From: Candidatus Dadabacteria bacterium
Lineage (GTDB): Bacteria; Desulfobacterota_D; UBA1144; Nemesobacterales; CSP1-2
Reading direction: 5' to 3'
Length of the DNA stretch: 6,771 nt
Assembly (NCBI GenBank): GCA_022615255.1
Contig: JAKEHC010000198.1
Span: 1 to 6,771 of the forward strand
Below the pieces are notes generated by a model. It saw only the letters and a program-made list of their open reading frames with translations. It had not been told where the DNA came from and ran no database searches. Numbering within the stretch: position 1 is the first letter of the stretch; every line of letters begins with the position of its first letter. The position numbers were made by a program, and so were the translations under genes. Below are positions 1 to 4,996 of the stretch, one piece after another.

Positions 1-24
1 ATAAGCATTGTTATCACCCAAAAC

Positions 25-195
25 TTATTTCTTATAACTGCCATGCTCAAGCCAGTTTATAAGCTCGTTATAAGACCTGAAAGAATGATATTCCCCCGAA
101 ACCCAGATAAACTTGATTTCTAGTACCTCAAAATCAGGTTCTTCAAACACAGATTGGGGTTTAGATAGAATTAAGATGAGTAGACATAGATTCAC
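25..195 (-). CDS. Possible small protein, 56 aa, unknown function
   Basis: A minus-strand reading frame starts with GTG at 195 and ends with TAA at 25-27. An AGGG sits 6 nt upstream of the GTG (202-205), a modest ribosome binding site. The frame is open back to a TAA near 245, so other starts upstream are possible. The product begins with a hydrophobic stretch (residues 3-10, LCLLILIL). It then has an acidic and aromatic part including EIKFIWVSGEYHSFRSYN and ends NWLEHGSYKK. Two tryptophans and a mixed, non-repetitive composition look more like protein than random translation. I recognise no family. It would be divergent from the sigma-factor gene, sharing about 127 bp of upstream sequence. 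It could also be the remnant of a larger gene. The evidence is open frame and composition only. Confidence 0.35.
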   Translation of the reverse strand: MNLCLLILILSKPQSVFEEPDFEVLEIKFIWVSGEYHSFRSYNELINWLEHGSYKK

Positions 196-216
196 GTATA
201 GCCCTAAATCGTGATT

Positions 217-243
217 TTGTTTTCTATTGCAATCTGATATATT
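217..243 (+). promoter_or_regulatory. Candidate promoter of the sigma-factor gene (extended -10)
   Basis: TATATT at 238-243 is preceded by TG one base upstream (235-236), giving an extended -10 element. TTGTTT at 217-222 could serve as a -35 with a short 15-nt spacer. It lies about 80 nt before the sigma-factor ATG. This suggests housekeeping transcription of the regulator, but it is pattern matching only. Confidence 0.3.
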
Positions 244-322
244 TTACGTCTGACTAAGACATAATTTCCCCTGGTTCTTATGGCAAACGAGTGCGTCTCC
301 TAAGTTTGAGAGAAGAAAAACT

Positions 323-973
323 ATGATACCTAAAAGACACATACGACCGAAAAAAACATCGAGCGAGAAGAGTCAACTTTCGAGCAATGAGGAACGACTG
401 CTTATAGAGAGGGTTAAAGCAGGTGATCAAAAGGCATTTGAAGCGATTTTCAGCCTTTATGTAAGCAGGGTTTACCGCCAAGCGCTCAAACTTGTAGGAA
501 ACGAGGCAGATGCAAACGACGTAGTTCAAGAGGTTTTTCTACTGGTCTATAGGAAAGCTAACTCATTTCTAGGTAAATCAGAGTTCTCAACCTGGCTCTA
601 CCGCCTTACAGCTAATGCGGCTCTAACTAAGCTCAGGCAAATTAAAAGGGAGAAAGTGGTCTCACTTGACGAGTATATGCCTAAGTTCAGAAAGGATGGT
701 CATCACCTAGTAAGACCGGTGGCTGATTGGACTCAGGATATTGAAAATCTCGTCTCCATTATGGAGTCTCGCCAAATCATCCAGCAAGCTATAGATCAAC
801 TATCCCCTATAGATAAGGCTGTAGTAGTCATGAGCGATTTAGAAGAGCTTTCAAATCCTGAGATTAGTAAAACCCTGGGGATTTCCGTCCAGGCAGTCAA
901 AGCTAGGCTTCATCGTGCCCGATTATTCTTACGGGGTAGGTTGACGTCTCATTTTGGTTACTCGCCTACATAG
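323..973 (+). CDS. ECF-type RNA polymerase sigma-70 factor
   Basis: This is a 216-aa alternative sigma factor of the extracytoplasmic-function type. It would bind core RNA polymerase in the cytoplasm and direct it to stress promoters. Region 2 spans about residues 25-110. It includes DANDVVQEVFLLVYRK (63-78), the core-binding helix, and FSTWLYRLTANAALTKLR (88-105), which reads the -10 element. Region 4 spans about 152-207 and carries the helix-turn-helix EISKTLGISVQAVKARLHRA (180-199), which reads the -35. There is no region 1 or 3, as expected for the class. About 22 basic and polar residues precede region 2. The ATG follows a GAGAGAAG purine stretch (308-315). The next gene, 87 bp downstream, encodes a zinc-motif anti-sigma factor, which fits the usual sigma/anti-sigma pairing. 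The ECF subgroup cannot be fixed by eye. Confidence 0.93.
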   Translation: MIPKRHIRPKKTSSEKSQLSSNEERLLIERVKAGDQKAFEAIFSLYVSRVYRQALKLVGNEADANDVVQEVFLLVYRKANSFLGKSEFSTWLYRLTANAALTKLRQIKREKVVSLDEYMPKFRKDGHHLVRPVADWTQDIENLVSIMESRQIIQQAIDQLSPIDKAVVVMSDLEELSNPEISKTLGISVQAVKARLHRARLFLRGRLTSHFGYSPT

Positions 974-1003
974 TGAGATTTAATCCGATGTGGGAATTCG
1001 CTG

Positions 1004-1033
1004 GGAATCCAAATTGTTAGTTTCTACGTCTAA
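1004..1033 (+). promoter_or_regulatory. Candidate ECF-type promoter before the anti-sigma gene
   Basis: GGAAT at 1004-1008 is followed after 18 nt by CGTCTAA at 1027-1033. The GAA core and the CGTC/GTCTAA -10 are typical of ECF-sigma promoters. The -10 heptamer is identical to the one at 1419-1425 upstream of the thioredoxin-like gene. The site lies in the 87-bp gap between sigma and anti-sigma genes, so it could raise the anti-sigma level on induction. The -35 is weaker here and its spacing is 1 nt longer than in the second site. Confidence 0.35.
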
Positions 1034-1060
1034 TTATACTCAGGAGGAATATAACAGTTT

Positions 1061-1351
1061 ATGGTGAATAGAGCGCAAGTTCGCAGAGCAAAACCTAAGA
1101 AAGTCGATACATGTAAACAGGCTACGACTTTAATCTTGACCTACCTAATGGGAGAACTAGATTCCAAAACTACACGGTCGTTTGAGGAGCATTTAATGAT
1201 ATGCCCGGATTGTGTAGCTTTCTTGAATACCTACAAGAAGACAATCCAATTTACTAAATCATTACAGTATGATGAAATACCTAATGAGATGAAGAAACGT
1301 GTAAAAGAATTCCTCAGAAATAAGATTAAACTAGATCCAGATAACCGTTAA
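1061..1351 (+). CDS. Zinc-motif (ZAS-type) anti-sigma factor, soluble
   Basis: This 96-aa protein has the arrangement of zinc-binding anti-sigma factors (zf-HC2/ZAS). C18 is followed by H44-x3-C48-x2-C51 (HLMICPDC). These are the only three cysteines, and with the histidine they make a complete four-ligand set. The C18 to H44 distance of 26 residues matches, as I recall it, the C11/H37/C41/C44 arrangement of the thiol-sensing RsrA. There is no transmembrane segment or signal peptide, so it should act in the cytoplasm. The likely role is to hold the sigma factor encoded just upstream and release it on thiol oxidation. An AGGAGG at 1042-1047 precedes the ATG by 13 nt, which is long, but no better in-frame start is visible. 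The redox-sensing role is inferred from the motif and the downstream msrAB gene. Some ZAS proteins bind zinc without sensing redox. Confidence 0.85.
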   Translation: MVNRAQVRRAKPKKVDTCKQATTLILTYLMGELDSKTTRSFEEHLMICPDCVAFLNTYKKTIQFTKSLQYDEIPNEMKKRVKEFLRNKIKLDPDNR

Positions 1352-1396
1352 CTCTACTTTCTTCTAAACCGCAGAAATCTTGCTCATCTTCATTAT

Positions 1397-1425
1397 TGAA
1401 ACTCTTTTCCTCTACAGGCGTCTAA
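1397..1425 (+). promoter_or_regulatory. Candidate ECF-type promoter of the thioredoxin-like/msrAB genes
   Basis: TGAAAC at 1397-1402 and CGTCTAA at 1419-1425 are separated by 16 nt. This is a good match in both boxes and spacing to the GAAAC/CGTC architecture used by many ECF sigma factors. It lies in the 116-bp gap after the anti-sigma gene, 42 nt before the TTG start of the next gene. It would let the locus-encoded sigma factor drive the two exported redox proteins. Confidence 0.5.
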
Positions 1426-1452
1426 ATATACAAACGCTTAAATTCAAACCTA

Positions 1453-1460
1453 AGGTAGGA
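1453..1460 (+). promoter_or_regulatory. Ribosome binding site supporting the TTG start at 1468
   Basis: AGGTAGGA ends 7 nt before TTG at 1468. There is no ATG in the signal-peptide region that would give a better start. This site decides the TTG start, which gives a complete signal peptide. Confidence 0.6.
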
Positions 1461-1467
1461 TAAGACA

Positions 1468-1947
1468 TTGTTAAAAACTAAGGAGATAATAATATATACC
1501 AACTTAATTCCATTACTACTTTTAACTATTTTCTTTATTCAAGCCCCAGCTAACGCAGCCAGCAATCTGAAGTTAAATCCTAACCTAAATTACACAAGCG
1601 ATTCAAACGACGGACCGCTAATAACCGGGGATAATATCACCGATGGCGTAGTTCATACTGGAAAACCTGCATACATTATCTTCTATCACAATGAATGCTA
1701 TAACTCCAAGCGCCAGGCAAAAAGAACGGTAGAACTTTATGAGAAATATCAGGAAAGGGTGGATTTCATCATAGTTGATCTGGATAGTCAAATTTCAAGT
1801 GAACAAAGGGACTTAAGAGAGCGCTTCTATCGAAGGTACATACCGCACGTCACTATAGTTGATGGAAAAGGAGATGTTCTCTATAACAGGAGCGGAGAGA
1901 TAAGCACCGAGACTATTTCAGCGATTCTGGATAAAGCCTTGATGTAG
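1468..1947 (+). CDS. Exported thioredoxin-fold protein with a CxxS active site
   Basis: The product is 159 aa. Residues 1-30 form a Sec signal peptide: a lysine-containing start, the hydrophobic core LIPLLLLTIFFI, and a likely cut after ANA (28-30). The mature part has a thioredoxin-like pattern. It has a beta strand (YIIFYHNE, 69-76), then C77-Y-N-S80 at the usual CxxC site, a helix, a second strand (VDFIIVDLD), and the loop YIPHVTIVDGKGDVLY with the expected cis-proline. C77 is the only cysteine in the protein, so it cannot make the internal disulfide of a classical thioredoxin. The gene is 74 bp upstream of msrAB, whose product is also exported. Neisserial PilB fuses a thioredoxin-like domain to MsrA-MsrB, so this may be the separate counterpart. 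Without a second cysteine it would have to work through mixed disulfides, with another thiol, or as a binding protein. Confidence 0.8.
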   Translation: MLKTKEIIIYTNLIPLLLLTIFFIQAPANAASNLKLNPNLNYTSDSNDGPLITGDNITDGVVHTGKPAYIIFYHNECYNSKRQAKRTVELYEKYQERVDFIIVDLDSQISSEQRDLRERFYRRYIPHVTIVDGKGDVLYNRSGEISTETISAILDKALM

Positions 1948-2008
1948 GCGGTAAAACAAATGCTTTTAAAAAACTGCATAAATAAGGAATTATGGAACTT
2001 AACGATGC

Positions 2009-2016
2009 AAGGAGGT
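2009..2016 (+). promoter_or_regulatory. Strong ribosome binding site of msrAB
   Basis: AAGGAGGT lies 5 nt before ATG 2022 and is the closest match to the anti-Shine-Dalgarno sequence in the window. It fixes the start and suggests high translation of the MsrAB fusion. Confidence 0.75.
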
Positions 2017-2021
2017 AAAAT

Positions 2022-3086
2022 ATGTCAAAAGATATTCTTATTGTTTTATTTTCTATACTGTTTTTACTTATAATGCAAACTAGAATATACGCAGATACAA
2101 AACTCGAAAAGGCTACATTTGCCGGAGGGTGTTTCTGGTGTATGGAGCCGCCTTTCGAAAAACTAGAGGGAGTTATAGAGGTAACATCAGGTTATACAGG
2201 AGGCAATAAAGAGAACCCAACTTATGAATCATATGGAGAGACTGGTCATGTTGAAGCCGTTCAGGTCACCTACGACCCATCCAAAATAACTTATTCAGAA
2301 CTTCTAGAAGTATTCTGGAGACAAATAGACCCGACTGATCCAAATGGCCAATTTATCGACAGGGGCTTGGAATATAGATCGGCTATCTTCTATAATAATG
2401 ACGAGGAAAAAAGACTGGCGGAAAAATCAAAGGAAGAACTGAGTAAATCAGGAAAATTTGGAAAACCGATTGTTACAGAGATTATCATGGCATCTACATT
2501 CTATAAAGCAGAGGATTATCATCAAGACTACTATAAAAAGAATCCAATTAGATATAAGTTTTATAGATACAATTCTGGCAGAGATCAATTCTTAAAAAAG
2601 ATATGGGGTGATAAAATGGAAACAAAATTATCCAAAAACAATAACGAAAAATATAAAAAACTAAGTAAGGATGAGCTTAGAAAAAAATTAACCCCTTTAC
2701 AGTACAAGGTAACCCAGGAAGAAGGCACGGAAAGACCCTTTCAAAATGAATATTGGGATAACCACAGAGATGGTATTTATGTTGACATAGTGTCTGGAGA
2801 ACCGCTTTTCAGCTCTGTTGACAAGTTCGATTCCGGAACCGGGTGGCCGAGTTTCACTCAACCACTTGAGCCAGAGAACATAATAGAAAAAGAAGATAGA
2901 AGCTTTTTTTCAGTAAGAACAGAGGTAAGGAGTAAAAATGGGGATTCTCATCTAGGACATGTGTTTGACGACGGCCCTGAGCCAACCGGTTTACGTTATT
3001 GTATGAACTCTGCTTCACTTCGTTTTATACCAAAAGAGGATTTAGAAAAGGAAGGGTACGGTCAGTATAAAAGGCTTTTTGAATAG
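2022..3086 (+). CDS. msrAB: Exported bifunctional methionine sulfoxide reductase MsrA-MsrB
   Basis: This 354-aa fusion reduces both S- and R-methionine sulfoxide. Residues 1-24 are a signal peptide ending IYA, so it should act outside the cytoplasmic membrane. The MsrA domain (about 28-196) has GGCFWC with catalytic C37 and a nearby C40, GHVEAV with E78, DPNGQFIDRGLEYRS, and YHQDYYKKNP. After a lysine-rich linker, the MsrB domain (about 214-346) has GTERPFQNEYW, SGTGWPSF, GHVFDDGP and RYCMNS with catalytic C327. The two CxxC zinc pairs of some MsrBs are absent. The position usually holding a resolving cysteine in the SGxGWPSF motif is T273. The whole protein has only three cysteines (C37, C40, C327), so the MsrB half probably forms a sulfenic acid that an external thiol resolves directly. 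The gene is likely cotranscribed with the thioredoxin-like gene before it. Confidence 0.95.
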   Translation: MSKDILIVLFSILFLLIMQTRIYADTKLEKATFAGGCFWCMEPPFEKLEGVIEVTSGYTGGNKENPTYESYGETGHVEAVQVTYDPSKITYSELLEVFWRQIDPTDPNGQFIDRGLEYRSAIFYNNDEEKRLAEKSKEELSKSGKFGKPIVTEIIMASTFYKAEDYHQDYYKKNPIRYKFYRYNSGRDQFLKKIWGDKMETKLSKNNNEKYKKLSKDELRKKLTPLQYKVTQEEGTERPFQNEYWDNHRDGIYVDIVSGEPLFSSVDKFDSGTGWPSFTQPLEPENIIEKEDRSFFSVRTEVRSKNGDSHLGHVFDDGPEPTGLRYCMNSASLRFIPKEDLEKEGYGQYKRLFE

Positions 3087-3112
3087 TAGAGACGCATTGC
3101 AATGCGTCTCTA
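3087..3112. repeat. Perfect 26-bp palindrome, REP/MITE-like
   Basis: The sequence from 3087 to 3112 is a perfect inverted repeat. The half site TAGAGACGCATTG is followed directly by its reverse complement, with no spacer. It begins immediately after the msrAB stop codon. No T-run follows on either strand, so it is not a standard intrinsic terminator, although the RNA hairpin could slow 3' decay of the msrAB message. I recall similar GAGACGC/GCGTCTC palindromes as dispersed repeats in cyanobacteria and other environmental bacteria, so a mobile or REP-like element is the best reading. Confidence 0.7.
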
Positions 3113-3220
3113 GAAAGGTAAAATGTTTGTTGTTAACTAAAGCGGATTCGATCTATATAGGATCTTTCACATCCAGCCGAGCTTTAAGGGCTTGGTATCT
3201 GATAAACATGCCTGGTTTTA

Positions 3221-3385
3221 TTAAAACTCGGGATTGTAATTTCTAGTCTGATTAGATTCATTTAACCAAAACTCAATTATCTTTTCATATGAAATTAACC
3301 ACTGCTCCTTAATATTTAATAAACCAGTCGAAAAGACTGAGGGGAAAAGGGTAATGTTCATTAGAATTTGAGTTTTATTTTGCAT
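3221..3385 (-). CDS. Possible small protein, 54 aa, unknown function
   Basis: A minus-strand frame starts with ATG at 3385 and ends with TAA at 3221-3223. A second ATG at 3361 would give 46 aa. The translated C-terminal part (IKEQWLISYEKIIEFWLNES) looks like an amphipathic helix with two tryptophans and alternating charged and hydrophobic positions. This composition is unusual for chance translation of AT-rich DNA. Neither ATG has a convincing Shine-Dalgarno site, which is the main argument against it. It is convergent with msrAB and divergent from phoH. Its start overlaps the plus-strand promoter at 3368-3396. I recognise no family with confidence. Confidence 0.35.
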   Translation of the reverse strand: MQNKTQILMNITLFPSVFSTGLLNIKEQWLISYEKIIEFWLNESNQTRNYNPEF

Positions 3386-3396
3386 TTCGGTATAAT
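3368..3396 (+). promoter_or_regulatory. Sigma-70-type promoter, probably for phoH
   Basis: TTGAGT (3368-3373) and TATAAT (3391-3396) are separated by exactly 17 nt, the closest match to a housekeeping promoter in the window. Transcription would begin near 3403 and run into phoH with a leader of about 210 nt. Confidence 0.6.
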
Positions 3397-3401
3397 TTTA
3401 G

Positions 3402-3572
3402 TTGATAAAACTGATTAAATTAGAGAGAATTAAAGCAAGCATCAAATTACCAACTCTAAGGGAACTGCTAAAAAGATTCGCCTTAAACCCTCATGGCTAC
3501 CTTGCAAAGCAAAGATTCTTGCTCTCCTTATCGCTTTTCCAATCTTTCATAATAATACAAACGAGTTTGTAG
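3402..3572 (+). pseudogene. Short frame, possible remnant of the KsgA/RsmA N-terminus
   Basis: A plus-strand frame runs from TTG 3402 to TAG 3570-3572 (56 codons). Its middle reads LPTLRELLKRFALNP followed by a segment ending KQRFLL. The rRNA dimethyltransferase KsgA/RsmA typically starts with a helix of this kind (LRELL.R.GL.P) followed by K..GQNFL. The resemblance is partial: the GQNF motif is not intact and no methyltransferase domain follows. The TTG lies at the predicted transcription start and has no ribosome binding site. It may be a decayed fragment or a chance open frame. Confidence 0.2.
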
Positions 3573-3615
3573 CCTTTTTATAAAATCAACTTATAGGAGG
3601 AACTCTAGAAAAGAT

Positions 3616-4593
3616 ATGCAAGAGACACTGACAAACGAAAACGGCATAACAAGGGAGCTCAATTTTGATGATAGCGGTGTGCTTAAGCAACTTTATGGGG
3701 AGCATAATGAAAACTTGAAGGAGATAGAGAATGTATTCGGGGTTAAGATCTATTCAAGAGGAGGAAAGCTGAGTATTAAAGGGCAAATCGAAGAAGTAGA
3801 GTCCACAGAACGGTTTCTCCACGAAATTTATCGGCTTATTTCAAAGGGCTACACACTCGACCCCGGCGACATTGAGCTTGCAGCGAGGGTAGTGATTGAG
3901 GATAAGACACCCCTTGAAGACATTTTCCTGGATACCGTCTGCATATCTACTAGGAAAAGGATAATTGCGCCAAAGAGCCTTGCACAAAAGCTCTACGTCG
4001 AAGCTATAAGAAAGCACGACATCGTCTTTGGCATAGGGCCCGCAGGAACCGGAAAAACCTATCTAGCGATGGCTATGGCTGTTTCTGCTTTTGTAGCCCG
4101 TGAAGTTAATCGAATAATCCTAACAAGGCCTGCTGTCGAGGCAGGAGAAAAGCTGGGGTTTTTGCCCGGTGATCTTTATCAGAAAATTGACCCATATCTT
4201 CGACCCCTTTTTGATGCGCTCTACGATATGATGGATTTCGAAAAGGCTACCAGGCTTATTGAAAAAGGGGCTATAGAAATAGCTCCACTCGCTTATATGA
4301 GAGGCAGAACGCTTAACGATGCATTTGTCATTCTTGACGAAGCCCAGAACACAACTGCTATGCAGATGAAGATGTTTCTCACAAGGCTTGGTTTTAGCTC
4401 AAAAGCAGTGATCACAGGGGATGTTACACAGGTTGACCTTGGCGGCAATGAAAGATCGGGACTCCTTGAAGCTGAATCATTACTTAAAGGAATCGAAGGT
4501 ATAGTAATTGTTCATTTTTCAAAAAAGGATGTTGTAAGGCACCCCCTCGTAAGACAAATAATCGAAGCCTACGAGAAAAAAGGAAGAGATTGA
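3616..4593 (+). CDS. phoH: PhoH-family (YbeZ-like) P-loop ATPase
   Basis: This is a full-length 325-aa cytoplasmic ATPase of the PhoH/YbeZ type, a family tied to RNA handling and ribosome maturation, often with the endonuclease YbeY. An N-terminal KH-like segment (about 15-80, with FGVKIYSRGGKLSIKG) precedes the ATPase core. Walker A is GPAGTGKT (141-148), and Walker B is VILDEAQN (238-245). Other family motifs are RPAVEAGEKLGFLPGD (171-186), MKMFLTRLGFSSKAVITGD (251-269), and the arginine of RHPLVRQI (308-315). An AGGAGG at 3595-3600 is 15 nt from the ATG, which is long, but no other in-frame start exists between them. The frequent partner ybeY does not follow. The gene ends 15 bp from an oppositely oriented gene, so it seems to be transcribed alone here. 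Confidence 0.95.
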   Translation: MQETLTNENGITRELNFDDSGVLKQLYGEHNENLKEIENVFGVKIYSRGGKLSIKGQIEEVESTERFLHEIYRLISKGYTLDPGDIELAARVVIEDKTPLEDIFLDTVCISTRKRIIAPKSLAQKLYVEAIRKHDIVFGIGPAGTGKTYLAMAMAVSAFVAREVNRIILTRPAVEAGEKLGFLPGDLYQKIDPYLRPLFDALYDMMDFEKATRLIEKGAIEIAPLAYMRGRTLNDAFVILDEAQNTTAMQMKMFLTRLGFSSKAVITGDVTQVDLGGNERSGLLEAESLLKGIEGIVIVHFSKKDVVRHPLVRQIIEAYEKKGRD

Positions 4594-4608
4594 AGTATCA
4601 TCTCTAAA

Positions 4609-4884
4609 TTATGCCCTTTTCTTCGCTATAATCCTTACAGCTATATTTGGGCGGGTTCCCGTAACGTCCTTTAACCATCCATCCTCAAAAATGGCTTCAT
4701 TTCCGTTGTCATTTATTGCCTCGATAGTAAAAGCCGCCTTTTGATCCTTTGGGTCTGAAAAAGGGGCATCAACCCAGATTCCCCATATAATATCAATGCC
4801 GGTAACATGAAAACGAGAGATAGAGTAGCTTTTTAGCTCTCCCAATAGCTCTTTAGTATCTGAATTATAGATTTTAATCGGCAT
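4609..4884 (-). CDS. Hypothetical 91-aa protein
   Basis: The minus-strand frame is open for 170 codons, but I place the start at ATG 4884. The upstream 79 codons would run antisense through the signal peptide of the divergent lipoprotein gene, and a GGAGAG site (4896-4901) lies 11 nt before this ATG. The protein starts MPIKIYNSDTKELLGEL and ends RIIAKKRA. It alternates hydrophobic and polar residues in a way that suggests beta strands (FHVTGIDIIWGIWVD, AAFTIEAIND). There is no signal peptide, membrane segment or cysteine. I do not recognise the family. It is convergent with phoH and shares a 112-bp divergent promoter region with the lipoprotein gene. Confidence 0.65.
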   Translation of the reverse strand: MPIKIYNSDTKELLGELKSYSISRFHVTGIDIIWGIWVDAPFSDPKDQKAAFTIEAINDNGNEAIFEDGWLKDVTGTRPNIAVRIIAKKRA

Positions 4885-4920
4885 ATACTTAGTCACTCTC
4901 CGTAATGAATTTTCATTAAG

Positions 4921-4949
4921 AATATATTTGAATATACCATAGCAAGCAA
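4921..4949 (-). promoter_or_regulatory. Candidate promoter of the 91-aa gene
   Basis: Read on the minus strand, TTGCTT (4944-4949) and TATATT (4921-4926) are separated by 17 nt. The -10 lies about 37 nt before the ATG at 4884. It partly overlaps the inverted repeat at 4945-4968. Confidence 0.35.
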
Positions 4950-4968
4950 ATAGTGTTATACTTTTGCT
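4945..4968. promoter_or_regulatory. Possible operator: inverted repeat around an extended -10
   Basis: AGCAAA (4945-4950) and TTTGCT (4963-4968) form a 6-bp inverted repeat with a 12-nt spacer. The spacer contains TGTTATACT (4954-4962), an extended -10 element for the plus-strand lipoprotein gene 35 nt downstream. The left arm overlaps the minus-strand -35. A dimeric repressor here could control both genes, but the repeat is short enough to be chance. Confidence 0.25.
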
Positions 4969-4996
4969 AAGTATGCTTATTCCCGGGAGGTAATTA

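Larger units (their letters stand above)
3113..3615. other. Region between msrAB and phoH without a long gene
   Basis: About 500 bp separate the palindrome and phoH. On the minus strand there is one short, protein-like frame (3221-3385). On the plus strand there is a promoter (3368-3396) and a short frame that may be a decayed gene fragment (3402-3572). No tRNA, terminator with T-run, or riboswitch-like fold was recognised. If the promoter serves phoH, its leader is about 210 nt. Confidence 0.5.

Noticed and set aside
244..300. CGTCTGA (247-253) and CGTCTCC (294-300) as autoregulatory ECF sites for the sigma gene
   Set aside because: Neither has a GAA-type -35 at the right distance, unlike the sites at 1004 and 1397.
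291..300. GCGTCTC shared with the palindrome at 3087-3112
   Set aside because: Only 7 bases match and there is no inverted partner nearby; likely chance.
278..529. 83-codon minus-strand frame
   Set aside because: It runs antisense across the start and region 2 of the well-supported sigma-factor gene and has no recognisable domain.
3087..3112. The 26-bp palindrome as an intrinsic terminator of msrAB
   Set aside because: The strong stem is followed by GAAAGGTAAA rather than a T-tract, so a dispersed repeat is the better reading.
3325..3339. Hairpin CAGTC-gaaaa-GACTG as a terminator
   Set aside because: The stem has only 5 bp and no T-run follows on either strand.
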